64,000 nt of DNA from Antedon mediterranea (taxonomy: Eukaryota > Echinodermata > Crinoidea > Comatulida > Antedonidae). The notes under the pieces are model-generated. The model ran no database searches. It was given only the letters and a program-made list of their open reading frames with translations, and was not told where the DNA came from. The stretch covers positions 15,670,288 to 15,734,287 of the forward strand of contig NC_092676.1 in the NCBI RefSeq assembly GCF_964355755.1, written 5' to 3'. Below, one piece after another: positions 23,041 to 34,768 of the stretch. Made by a program: the position numbers and the translations under genes. Within the stretch, counting starts at the first letter, position 1; the number at the start of each line of letters is the position of its first letter.

Positions 23041-26000
23041 ATGCTGATAATGCTCCTGGAAAATCACAACATATTTTGGGTTGTCTTACTTTTAAATCGT
23101 AAGTAAAAATTAATATGAAGCTTGGTATCTGTAGACTAGGCCTAACTTACTATGCACACTGATGTTGTGGTTTTTTATTCTAATTTAATAACAACTATTT
23201 TAATAATAACTATTGAAGGAAATAAACGTTTAGACTTTGCACTTGCACTACTTGTGTAACAGTGTATTGTCATGAATATGATGTACAATGTATGTATTGT
23301 ATACATATGTAATTGTGTTCTCTGGAGTATCTGCAATATAATATACTTGTTTGTGCGTTTGTTAGATATGTGAAAGATAAAAACAACAATAATTTTCATT
23401 AAAGTTGTATTACAAACATGCACTGCTGTAACAGTAACTGTAGATGATGTAGAGGTCGTTGAAGGTTCTGAAGCAAGAATAACATGCAACATTGTGTCAG
23501 CTACCAGTTCATTTGACCCTACTGTATCATGGTATAATGTTACCAATGGTGTAACTGACATAATAGCAACGTATCAGAGTGGACTTGGAACAGTAGAGCT
23601 TGGCTACAGTGGTAGATTCAGTGTTGAAAATGACAATATTCTTGTAATTAACAACACTCATAGAAGTGACAGTGGCAAATACCAGTGTATTGTGAGTTTG
23701 GTCAGAGATAGTCCACCAATTGATAATGATATATGTACAATGACTGTTAATTGTAAGTATGGTTTTTTGTTGCTAAAATGGTATTTAAAAAAACATTATA
23801 ATGTACGGAAATGAAAATTAGAGAGATGGCTATTATTTGCATTCCTCCGGTGAATTTATATGTCGCGATCGTGGGATTTTAATTCCAAGACAACATAGTA
23901 TGATATTTTAATAAAATAATCACGATTTGTTTTTCAAATATAGTCAAATATGTATCCGCACTTTCGATAATTGATAACTTTATATTTTTATTTACCTCAA
24001 AATCAATAGAGATTATTAATAATTAATAATATTATTCTCTGTTTAAGATGTCGATAAACCTGAAATTAGATTCGTAACCCCTGTAATTGAAGGAGATGAC
24101 GTTGTTATGTCATGTTATGCCGATTCCAGTCTACAACCTGTGTACTCATTTACAAAGGATGATGGGATACTGCAACATGGTGATTCATCTACGTTTACAA
24201 TCCCATCAGTGTTTCACACTGATAGCGGCAGTTACGAGTGTGAGGCGGACAATGGTGTTGGTTCCAAACTAAAAAGTAACAATAGAATCCTAGAAATATA
24301 TTGTAAGTTATTCTAATTCCATGTTTTACAAATTTTAATGCAAACGTACGTAGGCCACAATTTCTATTGATCATACATTCCAATAATTTGATATCTATAT
24401 ATATTTTTTGTGTTTCTACTAATTTTTTCAAGTTATGTTTTTAGTGTTGTATTCAACTTCAGATTTTTACTGTTGCGCTACTTAAACAAATACCATGCAT
24501 ATTCGGAAATATCATTTTAAAAAATCCACCGAAAAAAATGTTAGTACTATAGTTTAGTACATAAGAAAGTATATATTTTTTTTATTTTGTCAACAAAAAG
24601 AAGTTAGGAACGTATTGATCATCTCCCCTTTGTTTACAAAAAAATATAATGTAATAGTTTATTCATGACGTAAGACAAAATAGATACAATCAAGTTTAAA
24701 AAGGAAAAATCCTCACTTAAAGAACATGAACTCTTCAAGAGATTTTCCCTTTTTCTTAAATCAAGCGAATTTCTACGGATGAAACACAATGTGATCTTTT
24801 TGTAGTTCGTACAATTGCTAATTTAATATGTAATCCAAATGTAACGCGGTTCTGTAATGCAGATGGTAATAGAACATATGCTTTTTCTATATAGTATTTT
24901 CAAACGTAACCTTGATTTTTTTTTTAAAGAAGAGGTTCAGTATAATAGAAAAAAAACCTGCTTGATTTGTTTTAAAACTAAAGGCATGATAATATTCGAT
25001 TAAAAAGTATTTACCCATATTTCAGGATAATAATTTAAATAGGGCAAAAATAAAGAATAATATAACGTGTGAAGTGCGTCAGAATTTAGCAATACACTGG
25101 CTTTATGAATTATTGCAGTTTTACAGTTTTACTTTATTTTTTTATTTCTATTTTATGTCTTTAGGCAATGTGGCCAAGGATTACCAATAGTGAATTAATC
25201 ACTGTCCTATCAGATAGGTGGTGGTAATCCCCCTGATACAGGGGCTATTGTGTGAACCAGTTCACCGGGGTAACCCCCTACTCTTTTTCGAATAATGAAC
25301 TGGGTTCTTTAAAGTACACACAGGTTATAACTGTGTACACTGGACCTACGGTTTATAGTCCTTATCCGAGAAGACTTGTTCCACCACCAGAACTAGGAGC
25401 GAGTCGGCCTCGAACCCTTGCCGATGTTGTTGTTGGCTCTTTAGGTACGGTAAACGGCGCCCCTGCCTTAACCGCTCGGCCATATGACTCGCTCTTTACA
25501 CTAAGAATCCAAGAAACTTAGTTTTTATACTCTTTCAATATCATTGTTTTGAACCCGGACACATTAAAGGGGTTATGTTGTTTTGTAATTAACATTTAAT
25601 GATAATTTATTTATAGCAAACCACATATTCATTTTTTCACGAATATACTCGTGTACACACAAGGCATTTGTGGCGTAAGGAAAAAGTACTGATTTCAATA
25701 TTATCGGAGTCTGACACATTGCAAATATCATTGATAAATAATAACAATTTTGTAACACATATTGTTACTGCACCAAAAAAAAGTTTTTTTAAGTAACTGG
25801 TGATCCATTTCAGAGCAATTCCTCTTACAGTATAACATAGTTTGAAACTCTTTTTTATTTTCTGGGTATTCCAGATAAAATTATTATTTACATCAGGTAG
25901 TTGGACTACCTAACTACTTTTTAGGAAATAAAAAGTTCGACTATTTTTTAGAAGGATTTTTTACAAATTTTCATTCGGCAACCACGTCAAATTCAGGCTT

Positions 26001-26361
26001 GGTGTGAGCGAAAGCAAATTACCATGTTGATAAGTACTGGATGCTTTTTTCATTTTTTTGCATATCAGATAAACCTGTGACTGATGAAGGCCTACGTGAT
26101 TTGATAGTTTATCCTGGTGAGACAATTGTAATTACATCTAAACTATCAGCTAATCCTTTTGACGTCACTTACCTTTGGACCACTGATATTCCTGGAAATG
26201 AAGATGCCATTGACAGTGGAGCCACATTTACAATGAAGGTGGCAACAGCGGAAGTTGATGGTGCAGTTTATTTAGCAAATTTGACAGTTACAAACAGCAT
26301 TGGCTCAAACACATATTCAACTAAAATCAAAATATCATCACCATTTGACATTCAACTATAA
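23041..26361 (+). CDS. Ig-superfamily gene A: secreted, three Ig domains
   Basis: Exons 23041-23098, 23405-23752, 24048-24302 and 26069-26361 (TAA) join in phase 1 throughout and give 317 residues. Exon 1 plus the start of exon 2 form a signal peptide (FWVVLLLN, then VLQTCTA). Exon 2 is a V-type domain (EARITCNIV, TVSWYNVTNG, the end YQCIVS). Exon 3 is a C2/I-type domain (DVVMSCYADS, SGSYECEADNGVGS). Exon 4 is a third Ig-like domain without the usual cysteines (ETIVITSKLSANP, VTYLW). Exon 4 ends with its own stop. In genes B and C the matching exon ends at a splice donor leading to a membrane exon, so gene A should be soluble. Several N-glycosylation sites are present. Probably extracellular recognition; no ligand can be named. 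Confidence 0.75.
25165..25495 (-). mobile_element. tRNA-derived SINE, copy 1
   Basis: Read on the minus strand, the right end has a tRNA-like head: ATATGGCCGAGCGGTTAAGG (box A region) and GGGTTCGAGGCCGACTCG (box B region). The body ends in a shared tail containing GACTATAAACCGTAGGTCCA and GGGGGTTACCCCGGTGAACT. It shares the same blocks with 29310-29641. Inserted in the intron between exons 3 and 4 of Ig gene A, antisense to it. Confidence 0.75.
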
Positions 26362-27532
26362 TAATTTGAATTTTTAAATCTATTATTAATTGATAATAAT
26401 ATAGTTTTGAATTAAATGTTTGCTTGTTTGTTGCTATTGGTTGCTTTTCTGTGTGAATTTGTCTGTTTATCTTCCAACAGTAGTGGCTTTGAAACGTAGA
26501 CATACAATTGAAGATTTGCGTTTTCCTTCTACAACCATAGATTGATTTCACATGTCCGTCACATTCACTTTGGAATAATACAATATTGGTTATTTGAGAA
26601 TGGTCTAGAAGTAGGCCTAAATTGAAATCATTCATAAATATTCAAATGAAATGGAATAATTATTATACTAGACTAGTTAAAAATAAACAATTCAATCTGC
26701 CTAATGCCCCTGCCCAAATAATTATTGGGTCTAAAGGTAGAGAAATTTGACAGGCCTAATTAAATCTGCTAAAAGAATGGAACAATAGCGGTTTCTTTAA
26801 ATAAGTTTGAATAAAGTGTTATCAAATCCTATGGAGGAACATCTGAGACGGCTATGGTGAGTCCCCTTTCCAGTCGATGATCGATTTTTTGAGGAGAAAA
26901 AAAAAGAAATGCGACAATTTGATTAGTAGCGTTGAATAACGTCTGAGTTGAAATAACCCCTAACAGCCGTTTTGCATTGTGTATATAGTACACATTGTAT
27001 ACCATAACAACAGGAAAAATTAGTATTTAATATTTGTTTTCCTAAAGGTAAAATTTGCGTTCAGTCAAGCAATCATAAACCAGTTCATCAAGCTATGTTA
27101 TTAATCTACATGACACTTGACTGCTTTGTGTCGCCCTCTTCATACTTTTCAATTTTGTTTAAATTTACGGTACCGAAATGACAGTTGTCGGCTTCTTGTC
27201 AATAGGCATAGCTTTGTAGCTCAGCTGTATCTCGTCTTTGTAGTAAGTATACGATGTTTATGTTTGTTTTTCTTTTTTATAGATAATTTAGATTAATTTG
27301 TTTAAATAGGCCTGAATGAAACAAAGACAAAAATGTTAGTGAATTTGTGTACCGAAATATATCTATAGGTCTATCGCATATCTATATCATATATGATTTT
27401 TTGTTCTGTCTTTATTTGTTTTCTTTTGCGTTAAAAAATATATATTATACTAAACTTTCCATAGATATCGGTAGGCCTGTACCTTCAGATATCTACAATA
27501 ATAAGTCTATTTTTTTTTTTTATATTAATAAT
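26362..27532. other. spacer between Ig genes A and B
   Basis: It contains the 3' flank of gene A (ATTAAA near 26412) and the presumed promoter of gene B. I see no further gene. Confidence 0.5.
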
Positions 27533-28487
27533 ATGTTTCCAAAAAGTAAAACGTTTGGTTGGACTATGTTTCTTTTAAACTGCGAGTACAAGTATATACC
27601 AGTATTTAACAATGGCTATTGTGGTTTAATGGAATAATAGTAATCCTATGTCTAACCAAATAGAAACAATCATTAAACCAACGTTGTCAATAATAATACT
27701 ATAATTTGTTATACTATACGTTTTGCTTCTTGTGTTTATAATGTTTTCTGATTATTTGTGTTTTGGTAAATGACAGTTCTATTACAAATAATCACTGCTG
27801 TAACAGTAACTGTGGATGATGTAGAGGTCGTTGAAGGTTCTGAAGCAAGAATAACATGCAACATTGTGCCAGCTACCAGTTCAGCTGCACCAACTGTAAC
27901 ATGGTACAATGTTACCAATGGTGTGACTGATACCATATCAACTTACCAGAATGGATGGAGCAATAGAACCTGGATATATTGACCGATTCAGTGTTCAAAA
28001 TGACATTACTCTTGTAGTTACCAACATTCTTAGAAGTGATAGTGGAACATATGAATGTTATGTGAGTTTGGTTGGAGATAGTCCGTCTGCCGATTCGGAT
28101 ATATGGACACTAACAGTTGATTGTGAGCATTCATTTTTAAATTTAATTTTCAATGTTTTTAACAATAAATTAGTGTTTTAGAATTAGAAAAGGAGCCCAA
28201 TTAATTCATTAATATATTTATTGTTAATATTTCTAAGTTGTATGAAGATTATAATAATGTTATAGTTAAAGTTTTAATATTAATATATAATTTTTACAGT
28301 TAGGACAACCGGCACCGCCACAGCGATAACATTAGTTGGCTTTTGACGATTTTAATTCAATCTTTTTTCAATTCAATGTTTCAGCAGACCTAGGCCAACT
28401 GTTAGTAGTGGTACAAAATGAATAAACCAAAATGAAATAAAATTTGAAAGGATAAAATTATAAACATAATCAATTTATTATGCACAT

Positions 28488-28562
28488 AATAACAATAATA
28501 ATAATAATAATAACACTATTAATAATAATAATAATAAGAACACTAATAATAATAATACTAAC

Positions 28563-28602
<40 letters not shown>
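28488..28602. repeat. AAT trinucleotide microsatellite
   Basis: Long run of AAT/ATA triplets with a few interruptions in the intron between the V and first C2 exons of Ig gene B. Confidence 0.95.
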
Positions 28603-29309
28603 TTGATCGTTGTTACACAGAAAAGGTATCATTTATTTATTTTACAGATTTTGACAGTTGTAATAGTCTACTGATTGATGTTAATTCTTTCACTGCTGCA
28701 CATAATGTTACAATCACCTGTTCTGGTTCTATAGATGGCAATTTTGTTATAAACCTTTGTAAAGATGAAAATCTTATCATATCACAGACTACATTACCTC
28801 TAACATACGTAGTAGAGATTGTATCAGAGAACAATACGGGAATATACAGATGTGAAGCAAGTAACACAGTTAAAACTGTTTCAAGTAATACATTACGACT
28901 TGCATACTGTAAGTTTGGCATTACTTTTATCTAGTAATTTAGGCCAGTTATTGTATAATAAGGTAATGCTTTAATGAAATTTCTGAATGGAGAATTGTAT
29001 GTAAGGTTCCGTTTATGTTTAGTTATTTTCCCGGTTAAGTAGGTTTCTAGCCACCATTATTTCCAATGTAACCAACTTCCTGGTAAATAAAAGTCTGAAC
29101 AGGCCCATAAAACTATATAGAGTATTAATGATTTCTTTTCATTATAGACTATAGGCATACTATAAATAAATAATATTAATTTTTAAAAAATAGTTCCTTG
29201 ATACAAATCAGAATTGTGTTTAGTTTCTCATAGTACAAGTATACATGAGTGTATGCATTAAACATACAAACATTAGGCCACGCCTATATCAAACAATTAT
29301 TTTATTTAT

Positions 29310-29641
29310 TCGACTTCTCACTAACTCAGTTAGTGAAGGATCTGGACCAACAGGTGGTAAACACCTCTAAAACGGTCCAGTCCCAATTTGCACAGTGGCT
29401 GTGAGTGACAGTGGCTGTGTTTGTGTGGACTAGTACACCGGGGTAACCCCCTACTCGTCTCGAAAGATGTACTAGGTTCTTTAAAGTGAGCTATGTGTAC
29501 ACTGGACCTACGGTTTATAGTCCTTATCCGAGAAGACTCGTTCTACCACCAGAACCATGGAGCGAGTGAGCCTCGAACCCTTGCCGATGTTATGGCTACT
29601 TAATTACGGTTCCACTGTCTTAACCGCTCGGCCACTCACTT
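29310..29641 (-). mobile_element. tRNA-derived SINE, copy 2
   Basis: Same family as 25165-25495. On the minus strand it starts with GAGTGGCCGAGCGGTTAAGA and carries the box B region GGGTTCGAGGCTCACTCG. Its body includes CTTCTCGGATAAGGACTATA and ends in a family-specific tail. It lies in the intron between the two C2 exons of Ig gene B, again antisense. Confidence 0.75.
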
Positions 29642-31319
29642 ATAAAACAGCCAACTTTAATAATAGTAACACACATTTAATGTTTAGAATATGATTTATT
29701 TCGGTTTCTTGTGAAAAATTGTTAGTAATTTAAATGTTATTATTGTTTTGCAGATTTAACCGGTTCTGTCACCATTAATTCCACTTCTAACGACACTGCT
29801 ATTGTAGTTACATGCTCTGGTCAAATTGATGGTATCCCGGTTCCAATTATAAAGCTCTATAAAGACGGTAATATAATTCAGGAACAATCTGCATTACCTC
29901 TAACATACATAATCAGAAGTATAACAGAGAATGACGATGGGAGCTATACGTGTGCAGTTAGTAACACTGCTGTTTCGACAAAAAGTTCTGTACTAGAACT
30001 GCGTAAGTATCCGTTAATTGGTGTAGTGTACCTATAGTTGACAGTAACAAGTTGTGTATTTAATAAGTAGGATAAAAAAGACCATTAGTTTTTATTTGAT
30101 TTAGTTACTTTCTATTTATTAACCATTGTATTGTTATAACCAAAACTGTGCATTGAAAGAACGGTTTGTCAAATGTTTCTGATGTTGACAACATAGAATA
30201 TTCTATAAACACTAAATCAAGTTGGCATTTATTCTAATACTTTCGGCCCATTGTGACTACAGTGAACTAGGCCTGAAACGCTTTCCTGTCTAGCTGTATC
30301 TATTAGAAGTGTGTATGTTGCTTTAGATTGTGAATTTGAACTATTGAAGAAACAAACTAAATGGATTGCTTAATTATATTTTACCGACGTTACTGACAGT
30401 AGTACAAAGTAATACATATTTTGACTTAGATAAACCAATAATCGAGATGACAGAAGACTTTACTGTCCAATCAGGTGAGAAAGTTGCAATCAGGCTTAAT
30501 GTCAACGCTAACCCTCAAGATGTAACTTATGTTTGGATCAGTGGTGTTTCAGATACAGATACAAATCCTGAAACCTTTACATTTACTTCACCAATGGACG
30601 CAGGGGCAGTTCATGCAATATCCGTAAATGTAACTAATCTTATTGGTTCAGCTTCGAAAACAATACACATTACGGTCACAGGTTGGATTTAATTAATTGC
30701 ATTGGTTAAATTATAATAATTATTCCGAAAATGTTATTTCGGTACCCTTCAATAAATTATAATTGATAATACGAAATACAAAGAGATAACAACAAATTAA
30801 AATCTCTTAATCTAACCATCTCTCTCCACAAAAGCTCGGTACCATGGTTGTTATAAAGATATTACAGATAAGATAACAAAATAATGAACAGAATGTTACA
30901 AACAACTTAAAAGTTGTTTGTTGTTAATTTACAAGTACTATAGATTTTCTCCCCCCAGAGTCAGTACTAGAGGAATCTGATGAGGACGTTAGTGATAGTA
31001 CGGGTCTTATTGTTGGTATGTTCTTTATTGGCGTCTTCGCTGGTGCTTTTGGATTTTATATTTTTTTTCAGTTTCTTTTTTTATTTTCTGGCGAGTCATC
31101 ACTGTACCTAAAAATTGAAACACTTTTTTACGTAGCAGAATTTCACCATTCTTAGTTGTGATCTCTGTTACACATTTTAGTTTATGTACATTTAACCAAT
31201 TATATATATAAGTTGTTTTGTGACTGTGTAATTTGGTAGTAGTCACTCTCATACTGTAGGCCTACATTTAAAAGTAACACATCCAAATGCCAACTTTAAG
31301 TCAATAAATAATAAATAAT

Positions 31320-33094
31320 AATAAATCAAAATTAATTGAAAAAATAATGCATAATCGAATTTCTTCCTTTTTAACTAAACATAACATTTTATTTAAAGGC
31401 CAATATGGTTTCAGGAAAAAGTATTCAACAGATCTTGCTTTATTAGATATTTTTGACAAAATTACAATTGCCCTGAGTAAAAATGAGTTTTCTGTTGGCA
31501 TTTTCCTTGATTTATCTAAGGCCTTCGATACTATTAACCACGATATTTTAATTCATAAACTTTCAAATTACGGTATCAGAGGCCTTCCTTTAAAACTAAT
31601 TAAAAGCTACCTTTCCAATCGTGTTCAGTTTACTTCCTTAAATAATTTTAACTCTTCCTATTCCCGTTTAACCTGTGGTGTTCCCCAAGGATCGATTCTT
31701 GGACCACTCTTATTCCTGATTTTTGTTAACGATATACCAAACAGCTCTAAATTACTAAATTTTATCTTATTTGCTGACGACACAAATATTTTTTTCTCTC
31801 ATCCTAAATTAAATACCTTGTTTAAAATTGTCAATGATGAGTTACTTAAAGTTTCAAATTGGCTCAAACACAATAAATTAACTCTTAATACATTCAAAAC
31901 GAACTATATAATATTTTCTAAACGTAAAATTTCAAATTCTTTAAATGAACAAATATACATTGATAATAAAATGATCAAACGAGTTAATGAAACCCAATTT
32001 TTAGGAGTAACCATAGATGCCTCTCTGACTTGGAAACTACATATAAATAAAATCAGTAATCTAGTTTCTAGAAATGTTGGAATATTGAACAAATTAAAAC
32101 ATATCTTCCCTCAAAAAACCTTATTAACCCTTTATAATACTTTAGTTTTGCCTTACCTTTCTTATGCCAATTTATGTTGGGCAATTACTCTAGATAAATT
32201 TAATACGTTATGCCCCTGGACAAGTCTAGAGAAAACTCAAATTGACCGCCTTTTTAAACTACAAAAACGTGCACTTCGGATTTGCGCGGGAGAATCATTT
32301 AGAGCCCATACAAAATTACTTTTTAAAAGATTTAACGTTTTAAACATTTATGATTTAAATAAATTACAAGTTGCCTCATTTATGTACCGTTTATCTAACA
32401 ATTTACTGCCTTCACATTTTAATGCTTTATTTACAAGAATTGACGAACGCCATTCCTATAAAACCCGATCCTCTGTTAACAATTATATCTTTGATAATTT
32501 AAATGTTAAGGCTCGACGATTTTCTATGTATTATTTTGGTCCCAAACTTTGGACTTCACTCTCAAATGAACTTAAACAGAAATCTTCTTTTTCTAGTTTT
32601 AAATCTAATTTCAAACACAAAATGGTGTCAGAATATGCTACATAAATTTTCGCCGATCTTTTATCCTTATTTATTTGGTGGTGATACATGGCATTAAATC
32701 CTTCACCCTGGTATTCAATAATCTCCGCTACATTGTATCGTTATACTTGTTATTATACCATATTTAATTATATTTCATATTGTACTCTAATTGTTATCAT
32801 TATCCCTTTTATCATATATTATATAATTGCCTGGTTTATCTTAACTTCTATAATTTAAATTTTTTTTTTATTTCTTTATTTTATGTACTTTCACTATTAT
32901 ATATTTATATTTTAGTCTACTCTGTAGCAATGTTAGTATACTTAGGCATACGGGAGTCACGACTTAAAGTTCAGTGAACTTACTGTGAACTTCCATCCAC
33001 CCACATTTAATATATGTTATGTTATGTAAATGTAAATGATATATATATATATATATAAGTGAGTGGAAAAAATAAATAAACGAAACGAAACGAA
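31320..33094 (+). mobile_element. 5'-truncated non-LTR retrotransposon (jockey/RTE-X-like RT)
   Basis: A reverse transcriptase frame runs from about 31322 to TAA after YAT at 32643-32645. It has QYGFRKKYSTDLALL, FLDLSKAFDTINHDIL, GVPQGSILGPLLFLIFVND, the catalytic FADDTNIF and a C-terminal thumb/tail ending SSFSSFKSNFKHKM. Endonuclease and the first RT motifs are missing. The 3' UTR ends in an AT repeat and AAATAAACGAAACGAAACG at about 33076-33094. It sits immediately downstream of the membrane exon of Ig gene B and has probably removed or displaced the tail exons. A related copy, preserving the complementary 5' part, is at 55436-56620 on the other strand. Confidence 0.85.
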
Positions 33095-33214
33095 TGGCTA
33101 CCAGATGTCTCTGTGAGACGGTTATTTGAACCAGTACCAGTACCAGTATCTAACATGCATTTCTGAGCTGAGCTTTAAGTATATACTCTAGTAGCTAGAT
33201 CAACTTTCGTATGC

Positions 33215-33870
33215 ACTTTGAGGTCCAGAGAATTTGACTTCAGAAATTGGTTTAGGGTGGTCAAACAATCATTTTTGGTTTGGTTACACATTTTGAAAAT
33301 GTGGCGAAAGGTCAAAAGGTCAGGGTGAAAGGTCATAAGACCAAACACCAATATGTCCTTAAAGTAATTTTGGTCTCAAATTGATCAGAAGGTATACATT
33401 TATATTCAGTCTAATGGGACATTTTTGTTAAAAATGACAGGAAATGCCATTTCTGACCTTTGACCCACAACCCAGGGCATGTATTTATCTCCGTAACTAC
33501 TGGTCGTAGACACTTGAATTTGGTTTTAAATTGTTCGAAATATATATTTTGTTATTTGTTACACATTTTGAAAAATGTTACAGAAGGTCAAAGGGTCAGG
33601 GTCAAGGATTATATGAACAAATAAATAAAGGTACTTGTATCTCGGCAACCACTGGTCGCAGCAAGTCAATTTCGGTCTCAAAATGTTCAGAAGGCATACA
33701 TTTATATTCTGTCTAATGGGGCATTTTAGTAAAAAATGATCAGAAATGCCATTTCTGACCTTTACCCCAAATACCAGGGCATCTTCATATCTCTGTAAGT
33801 ACTGGTCGTAGAAACTTAAATTTGGTATCAAATTGTTCGAAATATACATATTTACATTCATTGTAATAGA
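33215..33870. repeat. two-unit tandem repeat of about 300 bp
   Basis: Blocks such as AATGCCATTTCTGACCTTTG, CTGGTCGTAGACACTTGAAT and ATACATTTATATTC(A/T)GTCTAATG recur about 300 bp apart (near 33445 and 33745; 33395 and 33695). The sequence is rich in AAAGGTCA words and non-coding. Open frames across it are by-products. Confidence 0.65.
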
Positions 33871-34660
33871 AAATGTTGTTAAAAGATGAACAGAAAATAC
33901 TATTACTAATGTTTCAAACAAAAAAATATCTCTACACAACTTATCCTTAGACAGTAATGTTATCCAATAACTGATACTTTAAATTGTTTCAATTTAAAGT
34001 ACTATAGTTATTGCTGTCCACGAGAACATTTTGATATAAACGTCAAACTCAGCAGTTCTTTTCAGAATGCTAAAAGTATTATATATTATTATATTCTTCT
34101 ATACACATGGATGTGTGTGCAACTGACATAAAAGTGCTTGTTCTGCCTAATAATCTAGTTTTATAGGAGTGTTTTGTAATTAGAATTACACATCATTGTA
34201 CGATTTTGTTATATATAGGCCTACTGCAATACACGCAGTAAAAATATTGAAAGTATATAGACAAACAGAGAAGTGATACGAGAAAATAACTGTCGAATGT
34301 CCATTATAAAGTTAGTGAGTGAGTTATTGCTGCCTCTGTGGTTGGTTGGTTGGCTACTTACTATGTATTTGCATTAAATTCATTTCACTTCCTTCTATAG
34401 ATATTGTAAAATGAATTATTAAACCATAAATGGCAGAACATAAAAGCATCTTTGTTTAGCTTATTGAATAAATAAACAAAGGCCCTAAGATCCGGAGAAA
34501 TATTTTGCTTTGAAGTTTACATAATACGCTTTCTATGTTCATGATGTATGATACAGTGGGCCTAATAATAGGCCTAGGATAATAACAATGAACCTTATAA
34601 CGAAAGGGACTTTCCCTTTTAGGATATACTTGAAATAATCGAGAATTGAAAGGATATGTT

Positions 34661-34740
34661 CAGATGTTCACAAGCGCCTTGAGCACTTTAGTGGATATGT
34701 GCGCTGTATAAATCTTATTATTATTATTATTATTATTATG
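34661..34740 (+). mobile_element. LINE 3' tail, strongly 5'-truncated (L2/CR1-like)
   Basis: AAGCGCCTTGAGCACTTTAG, then TGTGCGCTGTATAAATC and a TTA repeat. This matches the reverse complement of the 3' end of the L2/CR1-like LINE at 43147-43215. It ends about 30 bp before the signal-peptide exon of Ig gene C, so it may lie in that gene's promoter or 5' UTR. Confidence 0.7.
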
Positions 34741-34768
34741 TGTATGTAGGAAAATGCTGATATAAAAA

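Larger units (their letters stand above)
27533..31155 (+). pseudogene. Ig-superfamily gene B: frameshifted V domain and truncated tail
   Basis: The exons match genes A and C. 27533-27581 is a signal-like exon (FGWTMFLLN) that would need a GC donor (GCGAGT). 27777-28122 is a V domain very close to gene A's. 28648-28908 is C2 (NVTITCSGSIDGN, IYRCEASNT). 29754-30002 is C2 (AIVVTCSGQIDG, SYTCAVSNT). 30430-30681 is Ig without cysteines. 30959 onward is a membrane exon (STGLIVGMFFIGVFAGAFGF). Two lesions are visible. In the V exon the frame changes near 27950 (YQNG, then stop at about 27980, while the homologous continuation DRFSVQNDITLVV is in another frame). After the membrane span, homology to gene C ends at about 31066, the frame runs to a stop at 31153-31155, and a truncated LINE begins at about 31320. 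The cytoplasmic exons are absent. Probably a pseudogene, unless the frameshift is a sequencing error. Confidence 0.65.

Noticed and set aside
23175-23561. 128-codon minus-strand frame, repeated at 27736-27936
   Set aside because: Both are antisense shadows of the paralogous V exons of Ig genes A and B.
28480-28674. Poly-Ile/Thr open frame
   Set aside because: Translation of the AAT microsatellite.
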